A stretch of 64,000 nucleotides of DNA from JAIQFL01 sp035295745 (GTDB lineage: Bacteria > Acidobacteriota > Terriglobia > Bryobacterales > Bryobacteraceae). Under the pieces are notes generated by a model. That model ran no database searches and was not told the origin of the DNA. It worked only from the letters and a program-made list of their open reading frames with translations. Position numbers and translations under genes: made by a program. This document shows, piece after piece, positions 25,873 to 34,672 of this stretch (position 1 is its first letter; each line of letters starts with the position of its first letter). The stretch lies in the NCBI GenBank assembly GCA_035295745.1, contig DATGIL010000102.1, forward strand, positions 62,001 through 126,000. The letters are read 5' to 3'.

Positions 25873-28623
25873 ATGTCATCCCATCCGTTTCCTTCGCCCT
25901 TCCCAAACGGCTCGCCCAAAAGCGTAGCCATCGCCCTTATCTTCGCTGCCAGCGGATTCGCCCAGACGATCCCTCCGGTAACTGGCGATCCCGTCCTTGG
26001 TTTCGAAACGGCGCAATCCTGGGTCGTCAGAAGCTCGTCGCCCTTGACGACCGTCGCCAGCGCTACCATCCGCACGCAGGGCAGCCATGCCTTCGCGGTC
26101 GGGAATCCTGCGAACGGAACCACTCTCACCAGTGGCGCTGTGGCTTCCACGGCGGCCGCCCTCGCCGGTGACGGCGATCTGGGAGCGGTTTTCGAGGTGG
26201 ACGTGATGCCCCCCTCGAGCAGCACGGCATCGTTGAAACTCCTGGTGTCGTCCCCGTCGCTCGGATTGAAGGCCGAACCGGTGGCCGAGGCCGACCTCAG
26301 CGGATTGCAGTCCGGCCTCTACAGCACGGTCAAGTTTCCGATTCCCGATACGGTTCGCAAGGCTCTCGCAGGCGCCGCCGTTAAGGACCTGTCGTTCCAG
26401 ATCGTATTCAATATCACAACGGCCACGACAGCCGCATCGGCTCAGTACCTCTTCGATAATCTTCGCGTTTACTCGGTTCCGCTCGTCCCCGCCAAGGCCG
26501 GGCTTCTGTCGCCGGCCAATTTTGGCGGCTCGATCGATCTGGCCGCCTCGGGCGAGACACCCGTAACTCAGTCTTTCGACATCGGCTCCGTGCAGGTTCC
26601 GGAGAATCTCCGGCTAGTTCAGGGAACCGTGGGCACAACCACCGTGAAACTCGAACTCGGCCACGACGGCGTTCCCACGATCACCTGCACTTATGGCCCT
26701 GACACGTCCGACAAGGCCGGTGAAACCTATGTTCTAACTTCCTGCACCGGCGGCGTGAAGGCCGGCGCGCTGGTGGGTGTAAACACTGCGCAACTCACCA
26801 TCGTCGGCGGCACCCCCCTCATGAAACTCCAGGCACAGCTTGCCAAGAACCCGACCGGCGACCTGGTGGGCAGCGGCATTATCCCTCCTATGCCGACCTT
26901 CTGGGGCAAGTCCGATAGCTGCACTCCCGCGCCGCAGGCCGGCACGGTCTACACGGTCTCCCCGAGCTGCGCCGCCCAGGTGGCCGAGGCAAATCAGATC
27001 GCCACCGGCTACTTCAACAAAGTGAGCGCGTCCAACGCCGCTCAAAACTGGGTCGTAGCTCCTGTGGCCGACCGCGCTCTCCGCCACGATACGGCTCTGG
27101 CGGTTGGCGGCATTCTGATCAATCCGAGCCAGACGAATAACATTCCGTTCGACAAGGAAGGACACGCGAACCAGGGCGGCGACTTCGACGCCTATTGGCA
27201 CCTGAAGGGCGACTTCAATACCACGGCTACTCCCAACACGAACAACTCCTCCGCTCACTTCGACGCCGACCTCAGCGGCCACGTGGTGGTGTTCGGTGGT
27301 GATGTCGACGTTATGGAAGTGAAGGTGGTCGCCGATTCCACCACCGGGTCGTCCCCCACCGCTACCGGAAGCGTCAACATGTTCCTGTTCGGCCAGCAAC
27401 TGCCGGGCGGCGGAAGCACAAATGCATCCACCGGCTTCAACTACAACATCTCGCGCAGCCAGGACTACAACGTCACTACCCTAAACTACTGGATCTTCGA
27501 GCTGAAGGTCGATGTCAGCGCCAGCGCCAGCCTCATCACCACGGGTACGCTGACCGTGACCGGCTTCAACATCGCCGTCAACCCCGAGGTTTCCTTGAGC
27601 GCGCACATTTTCGGCGGTGTCGATGTTGGAGTCGCCAGCGGCGGTGTGGATGCAACGATTCAATTACTGGATGTGAAAGCGCCGATCACTGCCCAGGCCG
27701 CTCTGGTGGTGAACGCCGCGCCAACCGCCTGCGCTCTTGATGTCAATTTCAGCCTGAACATGTCGGTGACGGTCAGCGCACTCGGCGGCAAGATCGACCT
27801 CGTGGCGACCTTGGGAGACTGCCCGTTCTGCGTAAGCGAATCCTACACTCTGGTGAAGTGGGACCCGATTCTGAGCACCACGCAGAACCTGGTCAACACT
27901 GGGGCAACCACCCTGGCGGCGGTCCCGCTACCGACTTCCATCTGCGGCCAGCCTCTCACCGTCTCCATTACCTCGCCCGCGGCTACTGCCCAGGTGGGCC
28001 TGAATTACAGCCTGCAGGCTTCGGTCGTCAGCAACGGCGCCGCGCCCACGTGCACCGGCCGCCAATGGTCGGTCACTCCTACCGAAACCATCACTGTCAC
28101 CGGTTGCGCCGCTACCATCAACTTCCAGAACGCCGGGCCGCACACCCTGACCCTCACGGTGACCGACCCCAGCACGGACCAGTTCGGACGAACGATCACC
28201 GAGACCGGGTCCGCGTCGAGCAGACTCACGGTGTCGGCCTTACCCAAGGGAGCTTACATCATCGCGGCCACGCCAATTACTGGTGGCAGCCAACCGCCCT
28301 TCAACAATCAGACCGTGAACTTCACCTCTACGAAGGGCTCGAACATTATGCAACTCACCGGCGAATTCGTGGGTGAATCCACCCCCGTGAACATTACCTG
28401 GACCGTATCGACCTCTACCTCCGGTACGATTCTCACGGGTTCCCTTGGAAATGGCACTGCCACGATTCCGAGCACGGCGCTGGCCAACAATCAGTCGATG
28501 GCGCACTGGACTGTCCCAGGAACCGGCACCTTCATCATCCGTATGTCGGCCGCCGACTCCACCGGAAAGTCGCTCGGAACGGCAACCATGACCGTCCACG
28601 TCGCGAGCGGGATTGGGCTTTAG
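25873..28623 (+). CDS. Large secreted beta-rich protein, function unknown
   Basis: 916 residues; ATG preceded by GAGGAGA. The hydrophobic segment KSVAIALIFAASGFAQ gives a signal peptide after an unusually long polar start. Residues ~35-205 look like a jelly-roll/carbohydrate-binding-like domain ending in YLFDNLRVYSVPL. The middle (~205-690) is long, beta-rich and amphipathic, with several cysteines (TSCTGG, DCPFCVSES), and is not recognised. The C-terminal ~220 residues look Ig/PKD-like (SITSPAATAQVGLNYSLQAS, LTVTDPSTDQFGRT). It is the first of three same-strand genes (28678 and 30519 follow); a surface or lipid-associated role is speculative. Confidence 0.7.
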   Translation: MSSHPFPSPFPNGSPKSVAIALIFAASGFAQTIPPVTGDPVLGFETAQSWVVRSSSPLTTVASATIRTQGSHAFAVGNPANGTTLTSGAVASTAAALAGDGDLGAVFEVDVMPPSSSTASLKLLVSSPSLGLKAEPVAEADLSGLQSGLYSTVKFPIPDTVRKALAGAAVKDLSFQIVFNITTATTAASAQYLFDNLRVYSVPLVPAKAGLLSPANFGGSIDLAASGETPVTQSFDIGSVQVPENLRLVQGTVGTTTVKLELGHDGVPTITCTYGPDTSDKAGETYVLTSCTGGVKAGALVGVNTAQLTIVGGTPLMKLQAQLAKNPTGDLVGSGIIPPMPTFWGKSDSCTPAPQAGTVYTVSPSCAAQVAEANQIATGYFNKVSASNAAQNWVVAPVADRALRHDTALAVGGILINPSQTNNIPFDKEGHANQGGDFDAYWHLKGDFNTTATPNTNNSSAHFDADLSGHVVVFGGDVDVMEVKVVADSTTGSSPTATGSVNMFLFGQQLPGGGSTNASTGFNYNISRSQDYNVTTLNYWIFELKVDVSASASLITTGTLTVTGFNIAVNPEVSLSAHIFGGVDVGVASGGVDATIQLLDVKAPITAQAALVVNAAPTACALDVNFSLNMSVTVSALGGKIDLVATLGDCPFCVSESYTLVKWDPILSTTQNLVNTGATTLAAVPLPTSICGQPLTVSITSPAATAQVGLNYSLQASVVSNGAAPTCTGRQWSVTPTETITVTGCAATINFQNAGPHTLTLTVTDPSTDQFGRTITETGSASSRLTVSALPKGAYIIAATPITGGSQPPFNNQTVNFTSTKGSNIMQLTGEFVGESTPVNITWTVSTSTSGTILTGSLGNGTATIPSTALANNQSMAHWTVPGTGTFIIRMSAADSTGKSLGTATMTVHVASGIGL

Positions 28624-28677
28624 ACGCAGTATTTCATTGAGCAGTATTTCATTGACCACAACGAAAGGACGTGTCCC

Positions 28678-30483
28678 ATGAAAAACACCATACTTGCAAA
28701 TAACCGACGCCTTGCACATGTAACGATCGCGGTAGCGGTGATGATCGGCGGAGCGTCCTTTCTGCCCGCCGCCACCCTGGTCCACCCGGGAGACCAGCGC
28801 CAATGGACGCTGGCCTTCCGCACCAGGCTCGAACAACCCGGAGGCGCACGGCCCATCGAGATCGACCTCAATGGAGATTGGGTCTCCACCGTGGTTGCTG
28901 TCCGGCCTCACGAATTCGACGCCGCGCTCCAACTCACCAATGCCCGTCTGAGCAGCGGAGCCAACAACGTGCCCGCAAACCAACGCGAGCAGATGAGCCG
29001 AAGGCTCGAACGCACCTTCTGGGCAACTTACCGGGACGACGGAGGGCTGGCCTCCGTCCATTTCTATCAGGAAACCGATCCCAGCGACCGCAATCTGCTC
29101 CAGATGGTTGCTACCGAGTGTCAATTTGTCCAAGCCCCCGCGGATCGCTCGTCTTGGACAGTTGTCGAGCGCGATGGCGCCGGGCAGTACACCGCCGTCT
29201 ACAATCGCACCAGCCCCAACGTGGTCGCGAAGCGCAAGACGAACTACCTCCGCGCCGATGGAGCACCCCAGCAGAAGACGGATGACGTTCGCATGGCGAT
29301 CGATCGCTCGGAGTTCCGCTTCACCCTGGATGAGGATGGCGGTATCGCCACCCTGGACGGGGGCAACCGCGTACTCATGGGTGTGACGTTTGGTAATGCC
29401 GGACAACTCGCCGCGGTCACCGAAGTGCACCTTTCCGGGCTGCGCAAGAGCCAATCGCGCGAGATGATCGGGAGTCTCTCGCGCGCTCGGGCGGAAGTAG
29501 TCTCTTCACCCGTACGCACCCATCAACCGAACCCCGAACAACTGCGCGCCCGTTTGGATGGACAACTGCTGGACGGCCACACTACGGAGTCTCTGCTCGA
29601 AGCCGCCGCGCTCGACACGGAGAAGTCTGAAGGAGCAGACCACTTGCTCGGCGACCGCCTGGCGGCCCTCTTCCGGCAACGCCCCGAATCGCCCGCTGCG
29701 GCGCTCGATCTCTTACGCAAGACCGGCCCCCGCAGCCGTATTACCGATGCTCTCGGTATCGCGGGCTCCGCGGCAGCCATCGAGACGCTCGGCGTCATCG
29801 CACGCGACCGCAATCTATCGCGCCCCCTGCGCATCGACGCTCTCACCGCCTTCATCCTGATGCAGCATCCTGGCGTGCAGGCGATGCGGATGCCCGCAGC
29901 GCTGCTGGATGACGACGACGCAGCCATCGCCGCGGCGGCGCGCATTGCCAGTGGCGGATTGGCGCACGCGGGCCGCGCAGACCATCCCGAGGAAGCGGCG
30001 GCGATCGATGCCGCGCTCGTGCTGCGCTACCGCAAAGCCCACGAAGCCACGGAAGCGACTAATCTGCTTGTGGCCCTCGGCAACAGCGCCGGCAAGTCCG
30101 CGCTTCCGGTGATCCAAGAAGCTCTGCGCGATCCTCGGGAAGCGGTTCGCGCCGCGGCCGCCGGGGCGCTCCGGCTTGTGGACGCCCCCGAAGTCGACGG
30201 GCTGCTTTCGGCCACCATTGTCAACGATCGCGATGCCGCTGTTCGCGCGTCCGCAATTTTCGCCGCCACCTTCCATCATCCTCTCGCCCCCAAAATCGGG
30301 GATGCTTTGGTGCATGCGGCGAAGATGGACCCGGCGGAGCATGTCCGGGTGGCGGCCATCAATCTTCTGCGGAAGAATTCGGCCGCGGCGCCGCACCTCG
30401 CAGAAACCCTGTCGTGGATTGCCCAGCACGATCCCAAGCCCGGCGTTCGCCTCCTGGCTCAAGACGCGCTCAAGGCTCTGTAG
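28678..30483 (+). CDS. Secreted HEAT-repeat protein with vitellogenin/LLTP-like N-terminus
   Basis: 601 residues with a signal peptide (VTIAVAVMIGGASFLPAA) after a short basic N-terminus. Residues ~35-260 are beta-rich; the pattern NLLQMVATECQFVQ ... SSWTVVERDGAGQYTAVYN ... VAKRKTNY recalls the N-terminal barrel of large lipid-transfer proteins (vitellogenin, apoB, MTP). Residues ~280-600 are helical HEAT-like repeats (for example SALPVIQEALRDPREAVRAA, VRVAAINLLRKNSAAAPHL), as in the LLTP helical domain. Lipid binding is therefore a reasoned guess, not shown. It starts 54 bp after the 916-residue protein gene, with AAAGGA upstream, so co-transcription is likely. Confidence 0.7.
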   Translation: MKNTILANNRRLAHVTIAVAVMIGGASFLPAATLVHPGDQRQWTLAFRTRLEQPGGARPIEIDLNGDWVSTVVAVRPHEFDAALQLTNARLSSGANNVPANQREQMSRRLERTFWATYRDDGGLASVHFYQETDPSDRNLLQMVATECQFVQAPADRSSWTVVERDGAGQYTAVYNRTSPNVVAKRKTNYLRADGAPQQKTDDVRMAIDRSEFRFTLDEDGGIATLDGGNRVLMGVTFGNAGQLAAVTEVHLSGLRKSQSREMIGSLSRARAEVVSSPVRTHQPNPEQLRARLDGQLLDGHTTESLLEAAALDTEKSEGADHLLGDRLAALFRQRPESPAAALDLLRKTGPRSRITDALGIAGSAAAIETLGVIARDRNLSRPLRIDALTAFILMQHPGVQAMRMPAALLDDDDAAIAAAARIASGGLAHAGRADHPEEAAAIDAALVLRYRKAHEATEATNLLVALGNSAGKSALPVIQEALRDPREAVRAAAAGALRLVDAPEVDGLLSATIVNDRDAAVRASAIFAATFHHPLAPKIGDALVHAAKMDPAEHVRVAAINLLRKNSAAAPHLAETLSWIAQHDPKPGVRLLAQDALKAL

Positions 30484-30518
30484 TGGCTGGCAGGCGAAAA
30501 CAGAAAGGAAGCAAACCT

Positions 30519-31031
30519 ATGATCGTCATCATGGTGACCGATAATCGCGGTCTCTCCACGTTCGTCGTCACCGGAGCTTTGCCCAGAGGATCGGGCATAG
30601 AGCCGACGAAGGCAACCCAGTTACAAGGCTGGCTTGCCCGCCCCGAAATCTATCGAGCGCTCCGGCAACTCAATCGATCGCCGGATGTTCCGGGAATTTG
30701 GATCTCGCGCAAGAGCGTGCGCAAGGCCAAGCCGTTCGCGGTTGCCGAGGGAGAGTGCTCTTTCGAAAAATCGGGCAACCTCTGCTTTTATCTGGGCGCT
30801 CGCAACAAGAGTTCCGACAACGTGCTGATGGTCTTATCAAATTTTCCACCGGCGCTCGCGACCCGCAAATACGGCACCGGCAAGATCAATAGTGGCGGCG
30901 GGGCGGAATTGGTCAGCGGACCCGTCGAATGGGACCTCGTCGCCGTGAATTCACCAATTGAGGAGCGGGTGGGAGACCTCGACAAGGTGGTAGGAAAGGC
31001 GCCTCCGCAAGGTTCCAAAAGTTCATTTTGA
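30519..31031 (+). CDS. Hypothetical cytoplasmic-looking protein, third gene of the HEAT cluster
   Basis: 170 residues from the ATG at 30519, with AAAGGAAG as ribosome site; a longer frame from 30414 overlaps the HEAT gene and is rejected. It begins MIVIMVTDNRGLSTFVVTG and has no signal peptide or membrane segment. A GNLCFYLGARNKSSDNVLMV stretch suggests a compact alpha/beta or beta-sandwich fold. No family recognised. The 38-bp gap to the HEAT-repeat gene and the shared direction suggest a functional link. Confidence 0.6.
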   Translation: MIVIMVTDNRGLSTFVVTGALPRGSGIEPTKATQLQGWLARPEIYRALRQLNRSPDVPGIWISRKSVRKAKPFAVAEGECSFEKSGNLCFYLGARNKSSDNVLMVLSNFPPALATRKYGTGKINSGGGAELVSGPVEWDLVAVNSPIEERVGDLDKVVGKAPPQGSKSSF

Positions 31032-31119
31032 TGTCGTGCACAGTGGGCCATTACCCTGCTCGGTGGGGCAACGTTGTCGCCTGCCTTGGGCCGCGCGGGC
31101 CGTGATATTGTGTTTGCCG

Positions 31120-32616
31120 ATGCTCTGGAAAACGATCGCGATCCTCCTCTCAGTCGTGCCGGTTTGGGCAGGCTCCTGCGAGGAACTCTCCAAGCTGGAG
31201 TTGCCGCACACCACGATCACCCTTGCCAAAGCGATCGGCATAAGCTGGCCCGTGACCGTACGCGGTGTGCCACCAGCTCCCAAGCAGCCGTTCTGTCGCA
31301 TTGCCGCCACTGTGCGCCCCACTAGCGATTCCGAGATCCTGATCGAGGTGTGGATGCCCGAGTCCGGCTGGAATGGCAAATACGAAGCCGTGGGCAACGG
31401 GGGATGGAGCGGCTCGATCAGCTACAGCCCCCTGGCCGCTGCCGTGACGGCGGGATATGCCGCCAGTGCCACCGACACCGGTCACCAAGGCAGCAGCGCG
31501 AGGTTCGCACTGGGACATCCGGAGAAACTGATCGACTATGCCTACCGCTCCGAACACGAGATGGCAGTCGCGGCAAAGGCCGTCATCGCGGCTTTCTACG
31601 GCAAGGGGCCGCGGCTTTCGTATTGGAACGGCTGCTCGGCCGGCGGAAAGCAGGGGCTCAAGGAAGCGCAGCGCTATCCGGAAGATTTCGACGGCATCGT
31701 CGCGGGTTCACCGGCCGCCAACTGGACCGGGCGGGCGGCGCAATCCATCTGGGTGGCCCAGGCGGTTCACAAAGATGACGCCAGTTACATTCCGCCCGAC
31801 AAGTACCCGCTGATCCATCGTGCGGCACTGGCCGCATGCGACGAACTCGATGGCGTCACGGACGGCGTCATCGAGAATCCCCTTGCCTGTAAGTTCGATC
31901 CCGCAGTCCTCCAGTGCAAAGAGGGAGACACCTCCGAATGTTTGAACGCGAGGCAAGTGGAAGCCGCCCGCAAAATCTACGCGCCATCCGTGAATCCGCG
32001 GACTGGTGAGCGACTCTATTCCGGTCTGGCTCCCGGCAGCGAATTGTCGTGGCAGATCTGGGGCGGTCCGAAACCGCTTTCCATCGGGCTCGACTATTTT
32101 CGTTACGTGGTCTTCGAGGACCCGAATTGGGATTTCCAGGCGCTCGACTTTGATCGTGATGTCGCCCGGGCTGAAGGCTTGGAACGCAGCCGCATCAACG
32201 CGACCGATCCAAATCTGAAGCCGTTCTTTGCTCGCGGCGGCAAGCTCATCCAGTATCACGGCTGGAGCGATGCTCAGATCTCACCCGGCAACAGTGTGGA
32301 TTACTACCATTCCGTGACGGCGCGGCTGGGCAATGTGGATGATTCCTACCGCCTTTTCATGGTGCCCGGAATGGCCCACTGCGGAGGCGGCGAGGGCGCG
32401 ACTTCGTTCGACGCCACGGCAGCGCTGGAACAGTGGGTGGAACAGAAGAAGGCGCCCGGCCAGATCATCGCGTCGCGCGCCAGGGACGCCGAGGTGGATT
32501 GGACCCATCCGCTATGCCCCTACCCGAAAGTGGCTGTGTACGCGGGCAAAGGAAATCCTCGAGACGCTGCGAACTATGTCTGCCGTGTGACGGAAGCGGC
32601 ACATTTGCAGCGCTAA
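31120..32616 (+). CDS. Tannase/feruloyl esterase family protein, secreted
   Basis: 498 residues from the ATG at 31120, which starts a signal peptide (MLWKTIAILLSVVPVWAG); an upstream frame to 31036 has no signal. The family signature is clear: nucleophile Ser next to Cys in YWNGCSAGGKQGLKEAQRYP, acid Asp in the GWSDAQISP region, and the HC motif in MVPGMAHCGGGEGA, where the Cys pairs with the first one. Members hydrolyse esters of phenolic acids (gallate, ferulate) or related plant-derived compounds. Substrate is not known. It follows the HEAT cluster by 88 bp and may be transcribed separately. Confidence 0.88.
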   Translation: MLWKTIAILLSVVPVWAGSCEELSKLELPHTTITLAKAIGISWPVTVRGVPPAPKQPFCRIAATVRPTSDSEILIEVWMPESGWNGKYEAVGNGGWSGSISYSPLAAAVTAGYAASATDTGHQGSSARFALGHPEKLIDYAYRSEHEMAVAAKAVIAAFYGKGPRLSYWNGCSAGGKQGLKEAQRYPEDFDGIVAGSPAANWTGRAAQSIWVAQAVHKDDASYIPPDKYPLIHRAALAACDELDGVTDGVIENPLACKFDPAVLQCKEGDTSECLNARQVEAARKIYAPSVNPRTGERLYSGLAPGSELSWQIWGGPKPLSIGLDYFRYVVFEDPNWDFQALDFDRDVARAEGLERSRINATDPNLKPFFARGGKLIQYHGWSDAQISPGNSVDYYHSVTARLGNVDDSYRLFMVPGMAHCGGGEGATSFDATAALEQWVEQKKAPGQIIASRARDAEVDWTHPLCPYPKVAVYAGKGNPRDAANYVCRVTEAAHLQR

Positions 32617-32683
32617 GGGCCGGTTGCGCCTCGCGGCCCCGCGAAGCGTGGGAACGTTTTCCGGCCAGGATCGTCTTAGCTGC

Positions 32684-33970
32684 ATGCGATACGCACTTGC
32701 CCTCTTTTGCCTGGCGTCTGGAACTTACGCCCAGACCGCCGCTCCTTCGCCGGCTGGCAAATGGATCTCCAACCTGAAGTTCTTCGACAATGACAATTAC
32801 GATCGGTTGGAACTTAATCTCAGCGGAACCCAGTTGACCGGCAAACTCGGGCGCGACACTTTCGCCGGCACTTTTGAAAACGGGCGCATCGAAGCCACCG
32901 TAAAACAGGGGCCGGAGCAAACGATCGAACTGCACGGCCGGATGGTAGGCGACGAAATCGAGGGCACGGCGACCATCGTGGAAGACAAACTCGACCTCAA
33001 GTGGGACGCGCACCGCGAAACGCCCGCCCCCGCAGCGCCTCGAACCCACACCTTCGAGCCCACCAAGTTCGAGCATTACTTCTCCGCGAAGATCGAGCCG
33101 GTTCTCCACATCTATCCCGGCGACACGGTCAAGACATGGTCAGTGGACGCCGGCGGGACCGACCCGAAAGGCGTCCGTCGCACGTCCGGCGGCAACCCCC
33201 TCACGGGTCCGTTCTACATCGAGGGCGCGGTGCCCGGCGATACGCTGGTGATACACTTCAACCGCATCCGGCTCAATCGGGATAGTGCGATCAGCAGCCC
33301 GCTGATTGTAAACGGTGCGCTCAACCCGGCGTATGTGGAGCAGCGCAAGAAGGTCCCAGGCTACGACTCGGACTGGAAGATCGATCGCGAGGCGGGTTTC
33401 GCGTCCTTACAGAAGCCGACTGAGACGATGAAGAATTACCGTGTTCCGCTGGCGCCTATGCTCGGGTGTGTGGGTGTGGCGCCAGGAGGAGGCAATCAGT
33501 ACCGTTCCGGATTCCTTGGCGGCTACGGTGGAAATATGGACTACAACCAATTGCGGGAGGGGGTCACGGTGTATCTTCCGGTCTCGGTGATGGGCGCACT
33601 CCTGTTCGTGGGAGATGGCCATGCCTTGCAAGGTGCGGGCGAACTGACCGGCAATGCACTGGAGACCTCCATGGACATCGAGTTCACGGTCGGTCTCGAG
33701 CCCGGCGTCTCAGGGCCCGGCCCACGCATGGAGAACACGGATTATCTGATGGCCAGCGGCATCGCAGGCAGCATCGACGAAGCGTTCCGGGGCGCCACCA
33801 CCAATCTGGTCCGCTGGCTGGAGAAGAAGTACGGCCTCAACGCCGCGGAAGTGTCCTCGGTACTCGGGACCTCGATGGTGTACGACGTGGCGGAGGTGGT
33901 GGATCCATCGGTCCATGTCGTGGCGAAGGTTCCCAAGTCGGTGCTGGCCGGGCTCAAGCCAGCCAAGTGA
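32684..33970 (+). CDS. Acetamidase/formamidase-like protein, secreted
   Basis: 428 residues from the ATG at 32684, with a signal peptide (MRYALALFCLASGTYAQ). The N-terminal ~110 residues form a separate beta-rich domain. The main domain (from about residue 120) shows the FmdA/AmdA pattern: LHIYPGDTVKTWSVDAGG, GPFYIEGAVPGDTLVIHFNR, LAPMLGCVGVAPGGGN, GGYGGNMDYNQLREGVTVYL and LLFVGDGHALQGAGELTGNA. Cytosolic relatives hydrolyse formamide or short amides; a secreted version may act on other amides. The gene lies 67 bp downstream of the tannase-like gene. Confidence 0.85.
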   Translation: MRYALALFCLASGTYAQTAAPSPAGKWISNLKFFDNDNYDRLELNLSGTQLTGKLGRDTFAGTFENGRIEATVKQGPEQTIELHGRMVGDEIEGTATIVEDKLDLKWDAHRETPAPAAPRTHTFEPTKFEHYFSAKIEPVLHIYPGDTVKTWSVDAGGTDPKGVRRTSGGNPLTGPFYIEGAVPGDTLVIHFNRIRLNRDSAISSPLIVNGALNPAYVEQRKKVPGYDSDWKIDREAGFASLQKPTETMKNYRVPLAPMLGCVGVAPGGGNQYRSGFLGGYGGNMDYNQLREGVTVYLPVSVMGALLFVGDGHALQGAGELTGNALETSMDIEFTVGLEPGVSGPGPRMENTDYLMASGIAGSIDEAFRGATTNLVRWLEKKYGLNAAEVSSVLGTSMVYDVAEVVDPSVHVVAKVPKSVLAGLKPAK

Positions 33971-33982
33971 GACCGCCGCGGT

Positions 33983-34258
33983 CTAACCAGGAATCCAGAT
34001 ACGGCCCGCCGTCACCAGTTCCACGTTGGCCGGAAGCGCCAGAGGAATGCCCGACTTCGTAAAGAACGTCAGGCCCTTGTAGCTCATCAGGTACTGATAG
34101 TTTCTGCTGAAGATTCCGCCCTCCGTAATCACGATGAGCGGATTCTCGACCCGGCGCATGACCTTGGAAAATTCCTCCGGTTCGACCTTTATGAGCACCC
34201 CGGATGCCTTAATGGCATTGGCAATTGCGGCGGCTGCGGCTGCGGCACCTCCTGCCAT
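33983..34258 (-). CDS. Small conserved-looking hypothetical protein
   Basis: 91 residues with an excellent AAGGAGGG ribosome site before the ATG at 34258. The N-terminus is Ala-rich (MAGGAAAAAAAIANAIKASG), followed by a region with alternating hydrophobic strands (ENPLIVITEGG, YQYLMSYKGLTFFTKSGIP, VELVTAGRIWIPG). There is no signal or membrane span. The function is not recognised. It is convergent with the acetamidase-like gene and follows a decayed DinB-like gene on the same strand. Confidence 0.7.
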   Translation of the reverse strand: MAGGAAAAAAAIANAIKASGVLIKVEPEEFSKVMRRVENPLIVITEGGIFSRNYQYLMSYKGLTFFTKSGIPLALPANVELVTAGRIWIPG

Positions 34259-34294
34259 GCGTTCCCTCCTTCACGATCCTTGATCATATACTGC

Positions 34295-34640
34295 TCATGA
34301 CTGGCTCAGGGAATGCTGTGCTGTTTCCTGCCCCCCGGGCTCCATGACGGCTTCGTACTCCAAGGGGCAACCGGTGCCTTGCATTTGATTCCCAGCCGAT
34401 GAAAAGCATCCAATGCCGCGAACCGGCGATGGTATTGATCGTGATCACGTGGGCAAACGTGCCCCGGTAGGTAAACGTCTCAGCAGGCTCACCGAGCGCA
34501 TCCAGGAATGTTTCATCCCATGCTCCCCGGTCGTGGACGGCCCGCAGGATCTAACAGAACTCCCCGCTGGCTTTTTCGAATCGTTTGAGCATCGTTGCAG
34601 CGGACCGATACTCAAGCTGGCGATGATCCAGCTCGGGCAT
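34295..34640 (-). pseudogene. DinB-like protein, broken by a stop codon and frameshifts
   Basis: From an ATG at 34640 the frame reads MPELDHRQLEYRSAATMLKR, hits an in-frame TAG after SGEFC, then continues ILRAVHDRGAWDETFLDALG and TFAHVITINT. A frameshift is needed to go on with HRRFAALDAFHRLGIK, and a second one for LEYEAVMEPGG. The pattern (AETFTY..G..AHVIT...HRR...AL) is typical of DinB-superfamily proteins. It lies 32 bp downstream of the hybrid kinase gene. It cannot encode a full-length protein. Confidence 0.6.
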
Positions 34641-34672
34641 TTCATCTCCGGTGAGGGCAGGTCCATACTTCC

